Shown here one piece after another: positions 43,279 through 54,861 of a stretch of DNA of 64,000 nucleotides (position 1 is the first letter of the stretch; each line of letters starts with the position of its first letter). The DNA comes from Micromonospora sp. R77 (lineage in GTDB: Bacteria; Actinomycetota; Actinomycetes; Mycobacteriales; Micromonosporaceae): contig NZ_JALDST010000001.1 in NCBI RefSeq assembly GCF_022747945.1, positions 3,100,001 to 3,164,000 on the forward strand, written 5' to 3'. Position numbers and translations under genes: made by a program. Under the pieces are notes generated by a model that was given only the letters and a program-made list of their open reading frames with translations, ran no database searches and was not told the DNA's origin.

Positions 43279-44553
43279 ATGACCGCGGTGGAGAACGACG
43301 CCGACGTGATCGTCGTGGGCGCCGGTCCCGGAGGATCGGCGACCGCGTACCACCTGGCGCGGCACGGCGTACGCGTGCTGTTGCTGGAGAAGACCGAGTT
43401 TCCCCGGGAGAAGGTCTGCGGCGACGGGTTGACCCCGCGCGCCGTGCGCCAGCTCGTCCGGATGGGTGTGGACACCTCGCCCGAGGCCGGCTGGCTGCAC
43501 AACCGGGGCCTACGGGTGATCGGCGGCGGGGTGCGCCTCGAACTCGACTGGCCCGACCTGGCCAGCTTCCCCAACTACGGCCTGGTCCGCACCCGGCTCG
43601 ACTTCGACGACCTGCTCGCCCAGCGGGCGGTCTCCGCGGGCGCGAAGCTGCGTACCGGCGTGAACGTCGTCGGCCCGGTGCTCGACGCGGACGACCGGGT
43701 GATCGGCGTGACCGCCGAGGTCGGCCCGGACAAGGAGCCGGCCACCTTCCACGCCCCGCTGGTGGTCGCCGCGGACGGCGTCTCCGGCCGGTTCCCGCTC
43801 GCCCTCGGGCTGGCCAAGCGGGAGGACCGGCCGATCGGCGTGGCCGTCCGCCGCTACTACCGCTCGCCCGCCAAGCACGACGACGACTACCTGGAGTCGT
43901 GGCTGGAGCTGCGCGGCAAGGGCAGCGACACGCTGCTGCCCGGCTACGGCTGGATCTTCGGCCTCGGTGACGGACGGGTGAACGCCGGCCTCGGCATCCT
44001 CAACTCCTCCTCCGCCTTCGGCAAGACCAACTACCGGCGGCTGCTCACCGACTGGCTGGCCAACACCCCCGAGGACTGGGGGCTGACCGACGAGACCAAC
44101 GCGGAGGGGCCGATCCTCGGCGCCGCGCTGCCGATGGGCTTCAACCGGGTCCCGCACTACACCCGCGGCGTGCTGCTGGTCGGCGACTCCGGTGGCATGG
44201 TCAACCCGTTCAACGGCGAGGGCATCGCGTACGCGATGGAGTCCGGCGAGCTGGCCGCGGAGGTCGCGGTCCAGGCGCTCGCCCGGCCGGCCGGCGCGGA
44301 CCGGGAGCGGGCGCTGCTGGCGTACCCGCAGGAGCTGAAGGCCCGCTTCGGCGGCTACTACCGGCTCGGCGGGGTCTTCGTGAAGCTGATCGGCCGCCCG
44401 GAGATCATGCGGATCGCCACCAAGCACGGCATGCCGCACCCGGCGTTGATGCGCTTCGTGCTCAAGCTGCTGGCCAACCTGACCGACCCCCGGGGCGGGG
44501 ACGCGATGGACCGGGTCATCAACGCGATGACGAAGGTGGCGCCGGCCGTCTAG
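43279..44553 (+). CDS. menJ: Geranylgeranyl-reductase-family flavoprotein, probable menaquinone reductase
   Basis: 424 residues: FAD-binding GAGPGG (14-19), the family motif PREKVCGDGLTPRAV, and a second FAD motif GVLLVGDSGGMVNPFNGEGI. It belongs to the geranylgeranyl reductase family, and mycobacterial MenJ of this group saturates one isoprene unit of menaquinone. Its place between menG and nuo supports that role here. ATG 43279 has GGAGGAGG five bases upstream. Reduction of another polyprenyl lipid is the alternative. Confidence 0.85.
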   Translation: MTAVENDADVIVVGAGPGGSATAYHLARHGVRVLLLEKTEFPREKVCGDGLTPRAVRQLVRMGVDTSPEAGWLHNRGLRVIGGGVRLELDWPDLASFPNYGLVRTRLDFDDLLAQRAVSAGAKLRTGVNVVGPVLDADDRVIGVTAEVGPDKEPATFHAPLVVAADGVSGRFPLALGLAKREDRPIGVAVRRYYRSPAKHDDDYLESWLELRGKGSDTLLPGYGWIFGLGDGRVNAGLGILNSSSAFGKTNYRRLLTDWLANTPEDWGLTDETNAEGPILGAALPMGFNRVPHYTRGVLLVGDSGGMVNPFNGEGIAYAMESGELAAEVAVQALARPAGADRERALLAYPQELKARFGGYYRLGGVFVKLIGRPEIMRIATKHGMPHPALMRFVLKLLANLTDPRGGDAMDRVINAMTKVAPAV

Positions 44554-44561
44554 GACAACCA

Positions 44562-44589
44562 CGCCCGGGGTGGGCGACGGCCCCGGGCG
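44562..44589. terminator. Weak hairpin before the nuo operon
   Basis: CGCCCGGGG and CCCCGGGCG with a 10-base loop, just after the reductase stop. Confidence 0.4.
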
Positions 44590-44635
44590 CGGACAGAGAT
44601 CGACCCCCGCTGACGGACGTCACGAGGGACGTGAA

Positions 44636-44641
44636 TAGTGT
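44636..44641 (+). promoter_or_regulatory. Candidate -10 box of the nuo operon
   Basis: TAGTGT in a locally AT-richer stretch, giving a leader of about 42 bases before ATG 44690. Two ACGT-centred half-sites (GACGTCACGAGGGACGTGA) lie just upstream. Confidence 0.35.
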
Positions 44642-44689
44642 GATTTTCGCCAAGTAGCACGGGCAGGGGAAGGACGAGCAGGAGAAAAG

Positions 44690-45055
44690 ATGTCGCTCTC
44701 GCCTTACGCACCGATCATCGGGCTGTTCGCCCTCGCCGCGGGGTTCTCGCTGTTCTCCGTGGCCGCCGCCCGCTTCGCCGGTCCCCGGCGCTTCAACAAG
44801 GCCAAGCTCGAGGCGTACGAGTGCGGCATCGAGCCGAGCCCGCAGCCGGTCGGCGGCGGCCGGTTCCCGATCAAGTTCTACCTGACGGCGATGCTCTTCA
44901 TCGTCTTCGACATCGAGATCATCTTCCTCTACCCCTGGGCCGTCTCCTTCGACGCCCTGCCGATCTTCGGCTTCGTGGAGATGGTCATGTTCATCGTCGC
45001 GGTCTTCGTCGCATACGCCTATGTCTGGCGGCGCGGCGGCCTGGACTGGGACTGA
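44690..45055 (+). CDS. nuoA: NADH-quinone oxidoreductase subunit A
   Basis: 121 residues with three membrane helices and the NuoA landmarks YECGIEP and [21 protein letters not shown]. It lies at the junction of membrane and peripheral arms of complex I. ATG 44690 follows GGAG. First gene of the 14-gene operon. Confidence 0.96.
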   Translation: MSLSPYAPIIGLFALAAGFSLFSVAAARFAGPRRFNKAKLEAYECGIEPSPQPVGGGRFPIKFYLTAMLFIVFDIEIIFLYPWAVSFDALPIFGFVEMVMFIVAVFVAYAYVWRRGGLDWD

Positions 45056-45069
45056 GGGAGGTACGTCAG

Positions 45070-45747
45070 ATGGGCATCGAGGAGAAGCTCCCGGCCGGCG
45101 TCCTGCTCACCTCCGTGGAGAAGCTGGTCAACTGGTCGCGGAAGTCGTCCGTCTGGGGCGCCACCTTCGGCCTGGCCTGCTGCGCCATCGAGATGATGGC
45201 CGCCGGTGGTCCGCACTACGACATGGGCCGCTGGGGCATGGAGGTCTTCCGGGCCTCGCCGCGGCAGGCGGACCTGATGATCGTGGCCGGCCGGGTGAGC
45301 CAGAAGATGGCCCCGGTGCTGCGCCAGATCTACGACCAGATGGCCGAGCCCCGCTGGGTCATCTCGATGGGCGTCTGCGCCAGCAGCGGCGGCATGTTCA
45401 ACAACTACGCCATCGTGCAGGGCGTCGACCACATCGTGCCGGTCGACATGTACCTCCCGGGCTGCCCGCCCCGGCCCGAGATGCTCATCGACGCGGTGCT
45501 CAAGCTCCGCGAGAAGATCATGTACGAGCCGCTGGGACCGAACGGTCGCAAGATGCTGGAGGCCCGCAAGGAGCGCGGTGACGTGCCCGTCGTGCCCTAC
45601 GGCTCGATGCCGTCGTCGTACCGCAACGACAAGGCCCGGCGTGCCGAGTGGACGAAGGCGGTCCGCGAGGGACGCGAGGAGCAGTTGCGGATCGAGAACT
45701 GGATGAAGGCCCAGAACCACCTCCACACCCAGCAGGGACCGAAATGA
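45070..45747 (+). CDS. nuoB: NADH-quinone oxidoreductase subunit B
   Basis: 225 residues. The N2 4Fe-4S ligands are present: the CC pair (C37, C38), GVCASSGG and PGCPPRPE. NuoB passes electrons to quinone. A charged C-terminal extension of about 40 residues follows the conserved core. ATG 45070 has GGGAGG eight bases upstream. Confidence 0.96.
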   Translation: MGIEEKLPAGVLLTSVEKLVNWSRKSSVWGATFGLACCAIEMMAAGGPHYDMGRWGMEVFRASPRQADLMIVAGRVSQKMAPVLRQIYDQMAEPRWVISMGVCASSGGMFNNYAIVQGVDHIVPVDMYLPGCPPRPEMLIDAVLKLREKIMYEPLGPNGRKMLEARKERGDVPVVPYGSMPSSYRNDKARRAEWTKAVREGREEQLRIENWMKAQNHLHTQQGPK

Positions 45748-46481
45748 CCGCGCCGAACGACAGGAAGAACGACGGCGGGGTGCCGGTGCCGGTCACCCCG
45801 GCCGGCGCCAGCGGCACCGCTCCGGCGGAGTACCCGCCGGCCGGCCCGGCCGGACGCGGCATGTTCGGCAACCAGGGCAGCGGCGACGTCTCCGGCTACG
45901 GCGGCCTGGTCCGCCAGCGCACCCCGATCGAGGAGGCCGCCCGGCCGTACGGGAGCTACTTCGACGAGGTCCGCGACGCGCTGGAGGAGGCGTACCCGGC
46001 CTTCGGCGACGCGGTCGAGAAGGTCGTGGTCGACCGGGGCGAGCTGACCCTGCACATCCGTCCGGAGCGGATCGCCGAGGTCTGCCAGGTGATGCGGGAC
46101 GACCTGGCGCTCCGCTTCGAGCTCTGCTCCTCGGTGTCCGGTGTGGACTACCTGGGCGCCGACGGTCGCCGGCTGCACGTCGTCTACCAGCTCACCTCGA
46201 TGACCTACCGGCGCCGGGTCCGGCTGGAGACCGCGGTCTCCGCCGAGGCTCCGCACCTGCCGAGCGTCACCGCCGTCTACCCGACCGCCGACTGGCAGGA
46301 GCGGGAGGCGTACGACATGTTCGGCGTCGTCTTCGACGGCCACCCCAACCTGACCCGGATCCTGATGCCGGACGACTGGGAGGGGCACCCGCAGCGCAAG
46401 GACTACCCGCTCGGCGGCGTGCCGGTGGAGTACAAGGGCGCTGAGATCCCGCCGCCGGACCGGAGGAGGTCCTACCAGTGA
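45744..46481 (+). CDS. nuoC: NADH-quinone oxidoreductase subunit C
   Basis: 245 residues. A Pro/Gly-rich leader of about 60 residues precedes the 30-kDa subunit domain, which ends with the signature [31 protein letters not shown] (shown by its ends EREAYDMFG and [15 protein letters not shown]). ATG 45744 overlaps nuoB. Separate from nuoD, unlike the NuoCD fusion of enterobacteria. Confidence 0.95.
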   Translation: MTAPNDRKNDGGVPVPVTPAGASGTAPAEYPPAGPAGRGMFGNQGSGDVSGYGGLVRQRTPIEEAARPYGSYFDEVRDALEEAYPAFGDAVEKVVVDRGELTLHIRPERIAEVCQVMRDDLALRFELCSSVSGVDYLGADGRRLHVVYQLTSMTYRRRVRLETAVSAEAPHLPSVTAVYPTADWQEREAYDMFGVVFDGHPNLTRILMPDDWEGHPQRKDYPLGGVPVEYKGAEIPPPDRRRSYQ

Positions 46482-46528
46482 GCGCGAGGAGTGCAGCGAA
46501 GCGGAGCCCCGCAGTCGCGAACGGAGGG
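46478..46528. repeat. Linker repeat between nuoC and nuoD
   Basis: About 50 bases beginning at the nuoC stop (GTGAGCGCGAGGAG...) and ending with a GAACGGAGG ribosome-binding site. It is about 90 percent identical to 47859-47908. Confidence 0.75.
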
Positions 46529-46536
46529 CTGGCACG

Positions 46537-47862
46537 GTGACCACGTCGAACTACGCGACCGAGCGGGAGACGACCGAGGGCAAGGTCTTCACCGTCACCG
46601 GTGGGGACTGGGACCAGGTCGTCTCCGGCACGGACCCCATCAACGACGAGCGGATCGTCGTCAACATGGGTCCGCAGCACCCGTCCACGCACGGCGTGCT
46701 CCGGCTGATCCTGGAGCTGGAGGGCGAGACGGTCCGCGAGGCCCGCTCGGTCGTCGGCTACCTGCACACCGGCATCGAGAAGAACCTCGAATACCGCAAC
46801 TGGGTCCAGGGCTCGACCTTCGTGACCCGGATGGACTACCTCTCCCCGCTGTTCAACGAGACGGCGTACGCGCTCGCGGTGGAGAAGCTGCTCGGCATCA
46901 CCGACGAGGTGACCGAGCGGGCCACCACCATCCGGGTGCTGATGATGGAGCTGAACCGGATCTCGTCGCACCTGGTCTGGCTGGCCACCACCGGCATGGA
47001 GCTGGGCGCGATCAACATGATGTTGTACGGCTTCCGCGAGCGGGAGTACATCCTCGACATCTTCGAGACCATCACCGGCCTGCGGATGAACCACGCGTAC
47101 GTCCGGCCGGGCGGCGTGGCGCAGGACGTGCCGGAGGACGCGATCCGCAAGATCCGCGACTTCCTGGCGCTGATGCCGAAGAAGCTCAAGGAGTACGAGA
47201 ACCTCCTCTCCGGACAGCCGATCTGGGCCGAGCGGACGAAGAACGTCGCGGTGCTCGACGCGACCGCCTGCCTCGCGCTCGGCGTGACCGGGCCGGTGCT
47301 GCGCTCGGCCGGCCTCGGCTGGGACCTGCGCAAGACCATGCCGTACTGCGGTTACGAGACGTACGAGTTCGACGTGCCGACGCACACCGACGGTGACGTC
47401 TGGGGCCGGTACCTGGTCCGGCTGGCCGAGATCCGGGAGTCGCTGAAGCTGGTCGAGCAGGCGCTCGACCGGTTGAAGCCGGGCCCGGTGATGGTCGCCG
47501 ACCGGAAGATCGCCTGGCCGGCGCAGCTCGCCATCGGCGTCGACGGCATGGGCAACTCGCTGGAGCACGTCGCCAAGATCATGGGTCAGTCGATGGAGTC
47601 GCTGATCCACCACTTCAAGCTCGTCACCGAGGGCTTCCGGGTCCCGCCGGGCCAGGTGTACGTCGCCGTCGAGTCGCCCCGTGGCGAGTTGGGCGTGCAC
47701 GCGGTCTCCGACGGTGGCACCCGGCCCTACCGGGTGCACTACCGGGAGCCGAGCTTCGTCAACCTCCAGGCCCTGCCGGCGATGGCCGAGGGCGGCCTGA
47801 TCGCCGACGTGATCGCCGGTGGCGCCTCGCTGGACCCCGTGATGGGTGGTTGTGACCGGTGA
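46537..47862 (+). CDS. nuoD: NADH-quinone oxidoreductase subunit D
   Basis: 441 residues of the 49-kDa subunit, with [31 protein letters not shown] and the C-terminal [13 protein letters not shown]. It forms the quinone site with NuoB. GTG 46537 follows the linker repeat, which supplies the ribosome-binding site. Confidence 0.96.
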   Translation: MTTSNYATERETTEGKVFTVTGGDWDQVVSGTDPINDERIVVNMGPQHPSTHGVLRLILELEGETVREARSVVGYLHTGIEKNLEYRNWVQGSTFVTRMDYLSPLFNETAYALAVEKLLGITDEVTERATTIRVLMMELNRISSHLVWLATTGMELGAINMMLYGFREREYILDIFETITGLRMNHAYVRPGGVAQDVPEDAIRKIRDFLALMPKKLKEYENLLSGQPIWAERTKNVAVLDATACLALGVTGPVLRSAGLGWDLRKTMPYCGYETYEFDVPTHTDGDVWGRYLVRLAEIRESLKLVEQALDRLKPGPVMVADRKIAWPAQLAIGVDGMGNSLEHVAKIMGQSMESLIHHFKLVTEGFRVPPGQVYVAVESPRGELGVHAVSDGGTRPYRVHYREPSFVNLQALPAMAEGGLIADVIAGGASLDPVMGGCDR

Positions 47863-47908
47863 GCGCGAGGAGCGAAGCGAAGCGGAGCACCGCAGTCGCG
47901 AACGAAGG
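47859..47908. repeat. Linker repeat between nuoD and nuoE
   Basis: Begins at the nuoD stop with GTGAGCGCGAGGAGCGAAGC and ends in GAACGAAGG, which serves as the nuoE ribosome-binding site. Second copy of the 46478-46528 repeat. Confidence 0.75.
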
Positions 47909-47917
47909 ACGGCTCTG

Positions 47918-49031
47918 ATGACGACTTTCAGTGACACGACTCGGGAGCGGGCGCGGGAGATCATCGCCCGGTACCCGGCGGACCGGTCCCGCTCGGCGCT
48001 GCTGCCGCTGCTGCACCTGGTCCAGTCCGAGGAGGGCTACGTCTCCCCGGCCGGTGTCGAGTTCTGCGCCGAGGTGCTCGGCCTGAACAAGGCCCAGGTC
48101 GGCGCGGTGGCCACGTTCTACACCATGTACAAGCGCAAGCCGACCGGTGACTACCTGGTCAGCGTCTGCACCAACACGATGTGCAACGTGCTGGGCGGCC
48201 AGGCGGTCTACGACACCCTCGCCGAGCACCTGGGCGTCGGGCACGACGAGACCACCGGCGACGGGAAGATCACCCTGGAGCACGCCGAGTGCCTGGCGGC
48301 GTGCGACTACGGCCCGGTGATGACCGTCAACTACGACTTCTTCGACGGCGTCGACCCGCAGACGGCGGTCGGCGTGGTCGACGAGCTGCGTGCCGGTGGC
48401 CGGCCGATGCCGACCCGGGGCGCCCGGCTCTGCACGCTCAAGGAGATGGCGGTGCAGCTCGCCGGCTTCGCCGACGAGCGCGACGGCGCGGTCGCCGACG
48501 GCGGCCCGGGCGAGCCCACCCTGCGCGGGCTGCGGTTGGCGGAGCAGCACGGCATCTCCGTACCCGGCTTCGACCCGAACACCCCGATCCGGAGCAAGGC
48601 CGAGGCCGACAAGGCCGCCGCCGAGGCGAGGCGAAGGCCGAGGCGGCCAAGCCGGCCCCGGCACCCGAGCCGGCCGGGGCCGCGCCCGCCGAACCGGCGA
48701 AGCCGGCGCAGCCGACCGGCAGCACCGCGCCGGACGTGAAGGCGCCGGACGACAAGTCGCCGCAGGTGCGTACCGCCGAGACCCGGCAGCCGGACGCGTC
48801 GACCGCCGTGCCGGACGCCCCGGCACCAGGGTGCCGACGGACGGCACCGCCCCGGCGCCGCGCGACGCGCAGGCGGCCGAGGCCGCCGGCGCGGCGGCGA
48901 ACGCCCCGGCCGGCGACGGCAAGCCCGCCGGTGACTCCACCGGTGCGCAGCAGCGCAACCTCAACGAAGCGGCGGCGGGCGCCAACGGCGCGAGCCCGAC
49001 GGTCGCGAGCGAAACGGGGGGCCAGAAGTGA
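47918..49031 (+). CDS. nuoE: NADH-quinone oxidoreductase subunit E with long tail, two apparent frameshifts
   Basis: The NuoE core (about 1-215) carries the 2Fe-2S ligands CTNTMC and ECLAAC. It is followed by an Ala/Lys/Pro/Glu-rich tail of about 150 residues. The frame changes near 48630: EAK repeats are restored by one added A in GGCGAGGCGAAGG. It changes again near 48830, where one added G in CCAGGGTGCC gives PAPGVPTDGTAPAP. With both repaired the protein is 371 residues and ends at 49031, overlapping nuoF by four bases as expected for the operon. Read as given, the tail would be Arg-rich nonsense stopping at 48739. The 2Fe-2S core is unaffected. Confidence 0.88.
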
Positions 49032-50344
49032 CCACTCCTCGGCCGGAGACGCTGGCCAAGCTGACGCCGGTGCTGACCAAGCGCTGGCTGTCGCCGGACG
49101 CCTGGCGGATCGGCACCTACGAGAAGCTGGACGGCTACGCCGCCCTGCGCAAGGCCCTCAAGGCCCACCCGGACGACCTGATCCAGCTGATCAAGGACTC
49201 CGGGCTGCGCGGTCGCGGCGGCGCGGGCTTCCCGACCGGCCTGAAGTGGGGCTTCATCCCACAGGGCGACGGCAAGCCGCACTACCTGGTGGTCAACGCC
49301 GACGAGGGCGAGCCGGGCACCTGCAAGGACCTGCCGCTGATGACGCACGACCCGCACTCGCTGGTCGAGGGCGTGATCATCGCGTCGTACGCGATCCGGG
49401 CCAGCCGCGCCTACATCTACATCCGCGGCGAGGCGGTGCACGCCGCGCGCCGGCTGCGCAACGCGGTGGCCGAGGCGCAGGCCAAGGGTTATCTCGGCCG
49501 GAACATCCTGGGCAGCGGGTACGACCTGGAGCTGGTGGTCCACTCCGGCGCCGGGGCGTACATCTGCGGTGAGGAGACCGCGCTGCTGGACTCGCTGGAG
49601 GGCTTCCGGGGTCAGCCCCGGCTCCGCCCGCCGTTCCCGGCGACCCACGGCCTGTACGCCAGCCCGACGGTGGTGAACAACGTCGGCACCATCGCCAGCG
49701 TGCCGTACATCGTGCTGGGCGGGGCCGACTGGTGGAAGACCATGGGCACCGAGAAGTCCTCCGGGCCGATGATCTATTCGCTCTCCGGCCGGATCGCCAA
49801 CCCGGGCCAGTTCGAGGCCTCGATGGGGATCACCCTGCGCGAGCTGATCGAGCTGGCCGGCGGCATGCAGCCCGGGCACGAGCTGCGGTTCTGGACGCCG
49901 GGCGGCTCGTCGACGCCGCTGCTGACCGCCGAGCACCTGGACGTGCCGCTGGACTTCGAGGGGGTGGCGGCGGCCGGCTCGATCCTGGGCACCACGGCCA
50001 CCCAGATCTTCTCCGACCAGGACTGCCCGGTCTACGCGACCTACCGGTGGCTGGAGTTCTATCACCACGAGTCGTGCGGCAAGTGCACCCCGTGCCGCGA
50101 GGGCAACTACTGGATGGTCCGGGTCTATCGGCGGATCCTCGCCGGCCAGGGCACCCACGAGGACCTGGACACCCTGCTCGACACCTGCGACAACATCCTC
50201 GGCCGCTCGTTCTGCGGTCTGGGTGACGGTGCGACCAGCTCGGTGACCTCCTCGCTGAAGTACTTCAAGCAGGACTACCTCGACTACATCGAGGGACGTA
50301 CCGCGCCGAAGCTGTCGGACAAGCAGCTGGTGGGAGCCCACTAA
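49028..50344 (+). CDS. nuoF: NADH-quinone oxidoreductase subunit F
   Basis: 438 residues: FMN/NADH-binding [15 protein letters not shown], the flavin region [25 protein letters not shown], and 4Fe-4S motif [12 protein letters not shown] with a distal cysteine. This is where NADH hands over electrons. GTG 49028. Confidence 0.96.
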   Translation: MTTPRPETLAKLTPVLTKRWLSPDAWRIGTYEKLDGYAALRKALKAHPDDLIQLIKDSGLRGRGGAGFPTGLKWGFIPQGDGKPHYLVVNADEGEPGTCKDLPLMTHDPHSLVEGVIIASYAIRASRAYIYIRGEAVHAARRLRNAVAEAQAKGYLGRNILGSGYDLELVVHSGAGAYICGEETALLDSLEGFRGQPRLRPPFPATHGLYASPTVVNNVGTIASVPYIVLGGADWWKTMGTEKSSGPMIYSLSGRIANPGQFEASMGITLRELIELAGGMQPGHELRFWTPGGSSTPLLTAEHLDVPLDFEGVAAAGSILGTTATQIFSDQDCPVYATYRWLEFYHHESCGKCTPCREGNYWMVRVYRRILAGQGTHEDLDTLLDTCDNILGRSFCGLGDGATSSVTSSLKYFKQDYLDYIEGRTAPKLSDKQLVGAH

Positions 50345-52857
50345 TGACCGACGTCGCCAAGCAGACCGAGACCGTCACCCTCACCATCGACGGCGTCGAG
50401 GTCACCGCCGAGAAAGGCGCCCTGCTGATCCGGGTCGCCGAGCAGCTCGGCACCGAGATCCCGCGCTTCTGCGACCACCCGCTGCTGGCCCCGGCCGGCG
50501 CCTGCCGGCAGTGCCTGGTGGAGGTGGAGGGCCAGCGCAAGCCGGTCGCCTCCTGCACCCAGACCGTCGCCGACGGCATGGTGGTCCGCACCCAGCTCAC
50601 CTCCCCGGTCGCCAAGAAGGCCCAGGAGGGGGTGATGGAGCTGCTGCTCCTCAACCACCCCCTCGACTGCCCGATGTGCGACAAGGGCGGCGAGTGCCCG
50701 CTGCAGAACCAGGCCATGTCGACCGGCCGCACCGACTCGCGCTTCCACGAGCACAAGCGGGAGTACCCCAAGCCGCTGCCGATCAGCACCCAGGTGCTGC
50801 TCGACCGCGAGCGCTGCGTGCTCTGCCAGCGCTGCACCCGGTTCTCCGAGGAGATCGCCGGCGACAAGTTCATCGACCTGATGGGCCGGTCGTCCGCCGA
50901 GGAGATCAACATCTACCGGGACGACGCGTACGGGGCGGAGGCCGGGGATGACAGCGGTGACGTGCCGTTCAACTCGTACTTCTCCGGGAACACCGTGCAG
51001 ATCTGCCCGGTGGGCGCGCTGACCGGCGCGCAGTACCGGTTCCGGGCCCGCCCGTTCGACCTGGTCTCCAGCCCGAGCGTCTGCGAGCACTGCTCGGCCG
51101 GCTGCGCGCAGCGCACCGACTGGCGGCGCGGCAAGGTGCTGCGCCGGCTGGCCGGCGACGAGCCGCAGGTCAACGAGGAGTGGAACTGCGACAAGGGGCG
51201 GTGGGGCTTCCAGTACACCCGCGCCTTCGACCGGATCACCACCCCGATGGTCCGCGACGAGCGGACCGGTGAGCTGCGCGAGGCGTCCTGGAGCGAGGCG
51301 CTGACCCGCGCCGCCGAGGGGCTGCGCGCGGCCCGCGACGGCGGCCAGGGCACCGCGGTGCTCACCGGCGGCCGGTTGACCGTCGAGGACGCCTACGCGT
51401 ACGCGAAGTTCGCCCGGGTCGCGCTGAACACCAACGACATCGACTTCCGGGCCCGGCCGGTCTCCCGCGAGGAGGCCGAGTTCCTGGCCAGCAACGTCGC
51501 CGGGGTCACCGACGTCACCTACACGGACGTGGAGAACGCGCCTGCGGTGGTGCTGGTCGGCCTTGAGCCGGAGGAGGAGTGCCCGATCCTCTTCCTGCGG
51601 CTGCGCAAGGCGTACCTGAAGAAGAAGCTGACCGTCTACGCGATCGCGCCGTTCGCGACGCGTGGCCTGGAGAAGCTCGGGGCCAAGCTGGCCCGGGTGG
51701 TGCCGGGTGAGGAGGCCAGCGTGCTCGCCGAGCACGCCACGGTCGCCGAGGCGCTGAGCCGGCCGGGCGCGATCCTGCTGGTCGGCGAGCGGCTGGGCGC
51801 CGTGCCGGGCGGGCTCTCCGCCGCCGCGGACGTCGCCCGGCGTACGGGTGCCAAGCTGGCCTGGGTGCCGCGGCGCGCGGGTGACCGCGGCGCGGTCGAC
51901 GCGGGCTGCCTGCCCAACCTGCTCCCCGGTGGCCGCCTGGTCACCGAGCCGGCCGCGCGGGCCGAACTCGGCGAGGCGTGGGACATCGCCGCCGGCGTGA
52001 TCCCGAGCCAGGCCGGCCGGGACACCGACGGCATCCTCGCCGCCGCCGCCAACGGCCAACTCGGCGCCCTGGTGGTGGCCGGGGTCGACCCGGCCGACCT
52101 GGCCGACCCGCGGCTGGCCGAGCAGGCGCTCGACGCGGTGCCGTTCCTGGTCAGCCTGGAGCTGCGCAACAGCGCGGTGGCCCGCCGGGCGGACGTGGTC
52201 CTCCCGGTCGCCCCGGTGGTCGAGAAGGCCGGCAGCTTCCTGGACTGGGAGGGGCGGCTGCGCCCCTTCGACGCGGTGCTGGAGACGGCCGCGATGACCG
52301 ACGGCCGGGTGCTCGACGCGCTCGCCGCGCAGCTCGACGTGCGGCTCGGCACCGGCGACGTGCTGAGCGTCCGCCGGGAGCTGGGTGCGCTGCCGCCGAC
52401 CCGGGTCGACCGGCCGTCCGCGCCGTCGGTGGAGCCCGCCGCGGTCCCGCACCCGGGACCCGGGGAGGCCGTGCTGGCCACCTGGCACCAGCTGATCGAC
52501 CTGGGCAGCCTGACCGACGGCGACGAGCACCTCGCCGGCACCGCCCGCCCGCCGGTGGTCCGGCTGGGCAAGGGCAGCGCCGAGGCGCTCGGCGTCGCCG
52601 ACGGTGACCCGGTGACGGTGGGCACCGACCGCGGGGCGATCACCCTGCCGGCGGCGATCACCGAGATGCCGGACGGCGTCGTCTGGCTGCCGACCAACTC
52701 TCCCGGTTCGACCGTGCGGCGCAGCCTCGGCGCGACGTCCGGCACGGTCGTACGGGTCTCCGTTCCCGCCCCCGCCTCGGCCGTTCCGGCCGGCCGGGTC
52801 GCGGCGGACGAGGCCGGTCGCCCGGGTCCGCTCCTCAACTCCGGGAGTGTCCAGTGA
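50344..52857 (+). CDS. nuoG: NADH-quinone oxidoreductase subunit G
   Basis: 837 residues. The N-terminal 2Fe-2S domain has CDHPLL...CRQC, followed by [29 protein letters not shown] and QICPVGAL. A molybdopterin-oxidoreductase-like domain then begins with CEHCSAGC and carries one further possible cluster. It wires NuoF to NuoI. ATG 50344 shares a base with the nuoF stop (TAATG). The C-terminus ends in a Pro/Ala-rich stretch. Confidence 0.96.
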   Translation: MTDVAKQTETVTLTIDGVEVTAEKGALLIRVAEQLGTEIPRFCDHPLLAPAGACRQCLVEVEGQRKPVASCTQTVADGMVVRTQLTSPVAKKAQEGVMELLLLNHPLDCPMCDKGGECPLQNQAMSTGRTDSRFHEHKREYPKPLPISTQVLLDRERCVLCQRCTRFSEEIAGDKFIDLMGRSSAEEINIYRDDAYGAEAGDDSGDVPFNSYFSGNTVQICPVGALTGAQYRFRARPFDLVSSPSVCEHCSAGCAQRTDWRRGKVLRRLAGDEPQVNEEWNCDKGRWGFQYTRAFDRITTPMVRDERTGELREASWSEALTRAAEGLRAARDGGQGTAVLTGGRLTVEDAYAYAKFARVALNTNDIDFRARPVSREEAEFLASNVAGVTDVTYTDVENAPAVVLVGLEPEEECPILFLRLRKAYLKKKLTVYAIAPFATRGLEKLGAKLARVVPGEEASVLAEHATVAEALSRPGAILLVGERLGAVPGGLSAAADVARRTGAKLAWVPRRAGDRGAVDAGCLPNLLPGGRLVTEPAARAELGEAWDIAAGVIPSQAGRDTDGILAAAANGQLGALVVAGVDPADLADPRLAEQALDAVPFLVSLELRNSAVARRADVVLPVAPVVEKAGSFLDWEGRLRPFDAVLETAAMTDGRVLDALAAQLDVRLGTGDVLSVRRELGALPPTRVDRPSAPSVEPAAVPHPGPGEAVLATWHQLIDLGSLTDGDEHLAGTARPPVVRLGKGSAEALGVADGDPVTVGTDRGAITLPAAITEMPDGVVWLPTNSPGSTVRRSLGATSGTVVRVSVPAPASAVPAGRVAADEAGRPGPLLNSGSVQ

Positions 52858-54206
52858 CTCTCTACCTCGCCGCGCAGGATCCGACGCTGGCCGACTTCGG
52901 CAAGGATCCGTGGTGGCTGGTCCTCGGCAAGATCGTCTTCGCCTTCGCCTTCGGTCTGCTGGCCACGCTCCTCGGCGTCTGGTTCGAGCGCCGGGTCGTC
53001 GGCTTCATGGCCGTCCGGCCCGGTCCCAACCAGGTCGGCCCATTCGGTCTGCTGCAGACCCTGGCCGACGGCCTGAAGATGGCCTTCAAGGAGGACATCC
53101 TCCCGCGCGCCGCCGACAAGGTCGTCTACTTCTTCGCGCCGACCATCTCGGTGATCTGCGCGGTGACCGCCCTGTCGGTGGTGCCGTTCGGCCCGAAGGT
53201 GAGCATCTTCGGCCACTGGACGCCGCTGCAGGTCACCGACGTGCCGGTGGCGGTGCTGGTGCTGCTGGCCTGCTCCTCGATGGGCATCTACGGCATCGTG
53301 CTCGGCGGCTGGGCCTCCGGCTCGACGTACCCGCTCCTCGGTGGCCTGCGCTCCAGCGCCCAGATGATCTCGTACGAGGTCGCGATGGGGCTGAGCATCG
53401 TCGCGGTCTTCATGACCGCCGGCACCATGTCCACCAGCGGGATCGTCGCCGCCCAGGGGGACGCCACCCGGTTCACCCTGTTCGGCACCGAGATCCCGGC
53501 ACCGGGCTGGTACGCGATCCTGCTGCTGCCCAGCTTCATCATCTTCTTCATCGCCACCGTCGGTGAGACCAACCGGGCGCCGTTCGACCTGCCCGAGGCG
53601 GAGTCGGAGCTGGTCGCGGGCTTCATGACCGAGTACAGCTCGCTGAAGTTCGCGCTCTTCATGCTCTCCGAGTACGTCTCGATGGTGACCATGTCCGCGG
53701 TCACCACCACGCTCTTCCTCGGTGGCTGGCGGGCACCCTGGCCGATCACCCTCTGGTCGGGCGCCAACTCGGGTTGGTGGCCGATGCTCTGGTTCTTCGG
53801 CAAGGTGCTGATCCTGGTCTTCGTCTTCGTCTGGCTGCGGGGCACCCTGCCCCGGCTCCGCTACGACCAGTTCATGCGCTTCGGCTGGAAGGTCCTGCTG
53901 CCGATCAACCTGGTCTGGATCCTCGTCCTGTCGGGCCTGCGCTCGATCGAGGACTGGCAGACCCGGGACCGGCTCCTGGTGACCGCGATCGGCGCGGGCG
54001 TGCTGCTGCTCGCCGCGCTGTTCTGGCCGAGCCGCAAGAAGGAGCCGAAGCCGACCCCGCAGGAACAGGCCAACAGCCGTCCGCACGGCAGCTTCCCGCT
54101 GCCCCCGATGGACCTGCAGGTACCACCGAGCCCGCGCACCAAGCGCGTGGTCGCCGAGCGGGAGCCGGCCAACGTCGCCGCCGGCTCGGACTCCAGGGAG
54201 GTGTGA
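52854..54206 (+). CDS. nuoH: NADH-quinone oxidoreductase subunit H
   Basis: 450 residues, about eight membrane helices, with [37 protein letters not shown] and LPRLRYDQ. It helps form the quinone chamber. A charged, Pro-rich tail of about 60 residues, longer than in E. coli, follows the last helix. GTG 52854. Confidence 0.96.
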   Translation: MTLYLAAQDPTLADFGKDPWWLVLGKIVFAFAFGLLATLLGVWFERRVVGFMAVRPGPNQVGPFGLLQTLADGLKMAFKEDILPRAADKVVYFFAPTISVICAVTALSVVPFGPKVSIFGHWTPLQVTDVPVAVLVLLACSSMGIYGIVLGGWASGSTYPLLGGLRSSAQMISYEVAMGLSIVAVFMTAGTMSTSGIVAAQGDATRFTLFGTEIPAPGWYAILLLPSFIIFFIATVGETNRAPFDLPEAESELVAGFMTEYSSLKFALFMLSEYVSMVTMSAVTTTLFLGGWRAPWPITLWSGANSGWWPMLWFFGKVLILVFVFVWLRGTLPRLRYDQFMRFGWKVLLPINLVWILVLSGLRSIEDWQTRDRLLVTAIGAGVLLLAALFWPSRKKEPKPTPQEQANSRPHGSFPLPPMDLQVPPSPRTKRVVAEREPANVAAGSDSREV

Positions 54207-54207
54207 C

Positions 54208-54861
54208 GTGGGCACGATCACCGGAACGTTCAAGGGCTTCGGGGTCACCTTCTCGCACATGTTCAAGAAGGTGGTCACCACCGACTACCCGTTCAAGCCG
54301 CCGGTCTCGGCGCCGCGCTACCACGGGCGGCACATCCTGAACCGGCACCCGGACGGGCTGGAGAAGTGCATCGGCTGCGAGCTGTGCGCCTGGGCCTGCC
54401 CGGCGGACGCGATCTATGTGGAGGGCGGCGACAACACCGAGGAGCAGCGCTTCTCCCCGGGTGAGCGGTACGCCAGCGTCTACCAGATCAACTACGCCCG
54501 GTGCATCTTCTGCGGGCTCTGCATCGAGGCCTGCCCGACCCGTTCGCTCACCATGAGCAACGAGTACGAGCTGGCCCGGGACAACCGGCAGGACCTGATC
54601 TTCACCAAGGAGCAGCTGCTCGCGCCGCTGCTCGAGGGCATGGAGCAGCCGCCGCACCCGATGCGGCTCGGCGACAGCGAGAAGGACTACTACATCGGCT
54701 CGCTGACCAACCCGGGCACGTCGGCCGGCGCCGAGCGCTCCCCGGCGGGCGGTCGGTACCAGGTCGAGGAGCACCCGGGCGTGACCTTCCCCGGTGCCGA
54801 GCAGGCGGCCCAGCGGGCCGCCGACGGCCAGGTCGCGGCGGGCAAGGGAGAAGGCGCATGA
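54208..54861 (+). CDS. nuoI: NADH-quinone oxidoreductase subunit I
   Basis: 217 residues with the two 4Fe-4S motifs [12 protein letters not shown] and [13 protein letters not shown] (clusters N6a and N6b). A Gly/Ala-rich tail extends the C-terminus. GTG 54208 lies one base after nuoH, with AGGGAGG upstream. Confidence 0.96.
   Translation: MGTITGTFKGFGVTFSHMFKKVVTTDYPFKPPVSAPRYHGRHILNRHPDGLEKCIGCELCAWACPADAIYVEGGDNTEEQRFSPGERYASVYQINYARCIFCGLCIEACPTRSLTMSNEYELARDNRQDLIFTKEQLLAPLLEGMEQPPHPMRLGDSEKDYYIGSLTNPGTSAGAERSPAGGRYQVEEHPGVTFPGAEQAAQRAADGQVAAGKGEGA

Noticed and set aside
47759..50341. A very long minus-strand open frame opposite nuoE and nuoF
   Set aside because: It mirrors the coding of the nuo genes, has the Arg/His/Gly/Val-rich make-up of GC-driven antisense frames, and lacks a plausible start or domain. 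Similar frames oppose nuoG to nuoN.
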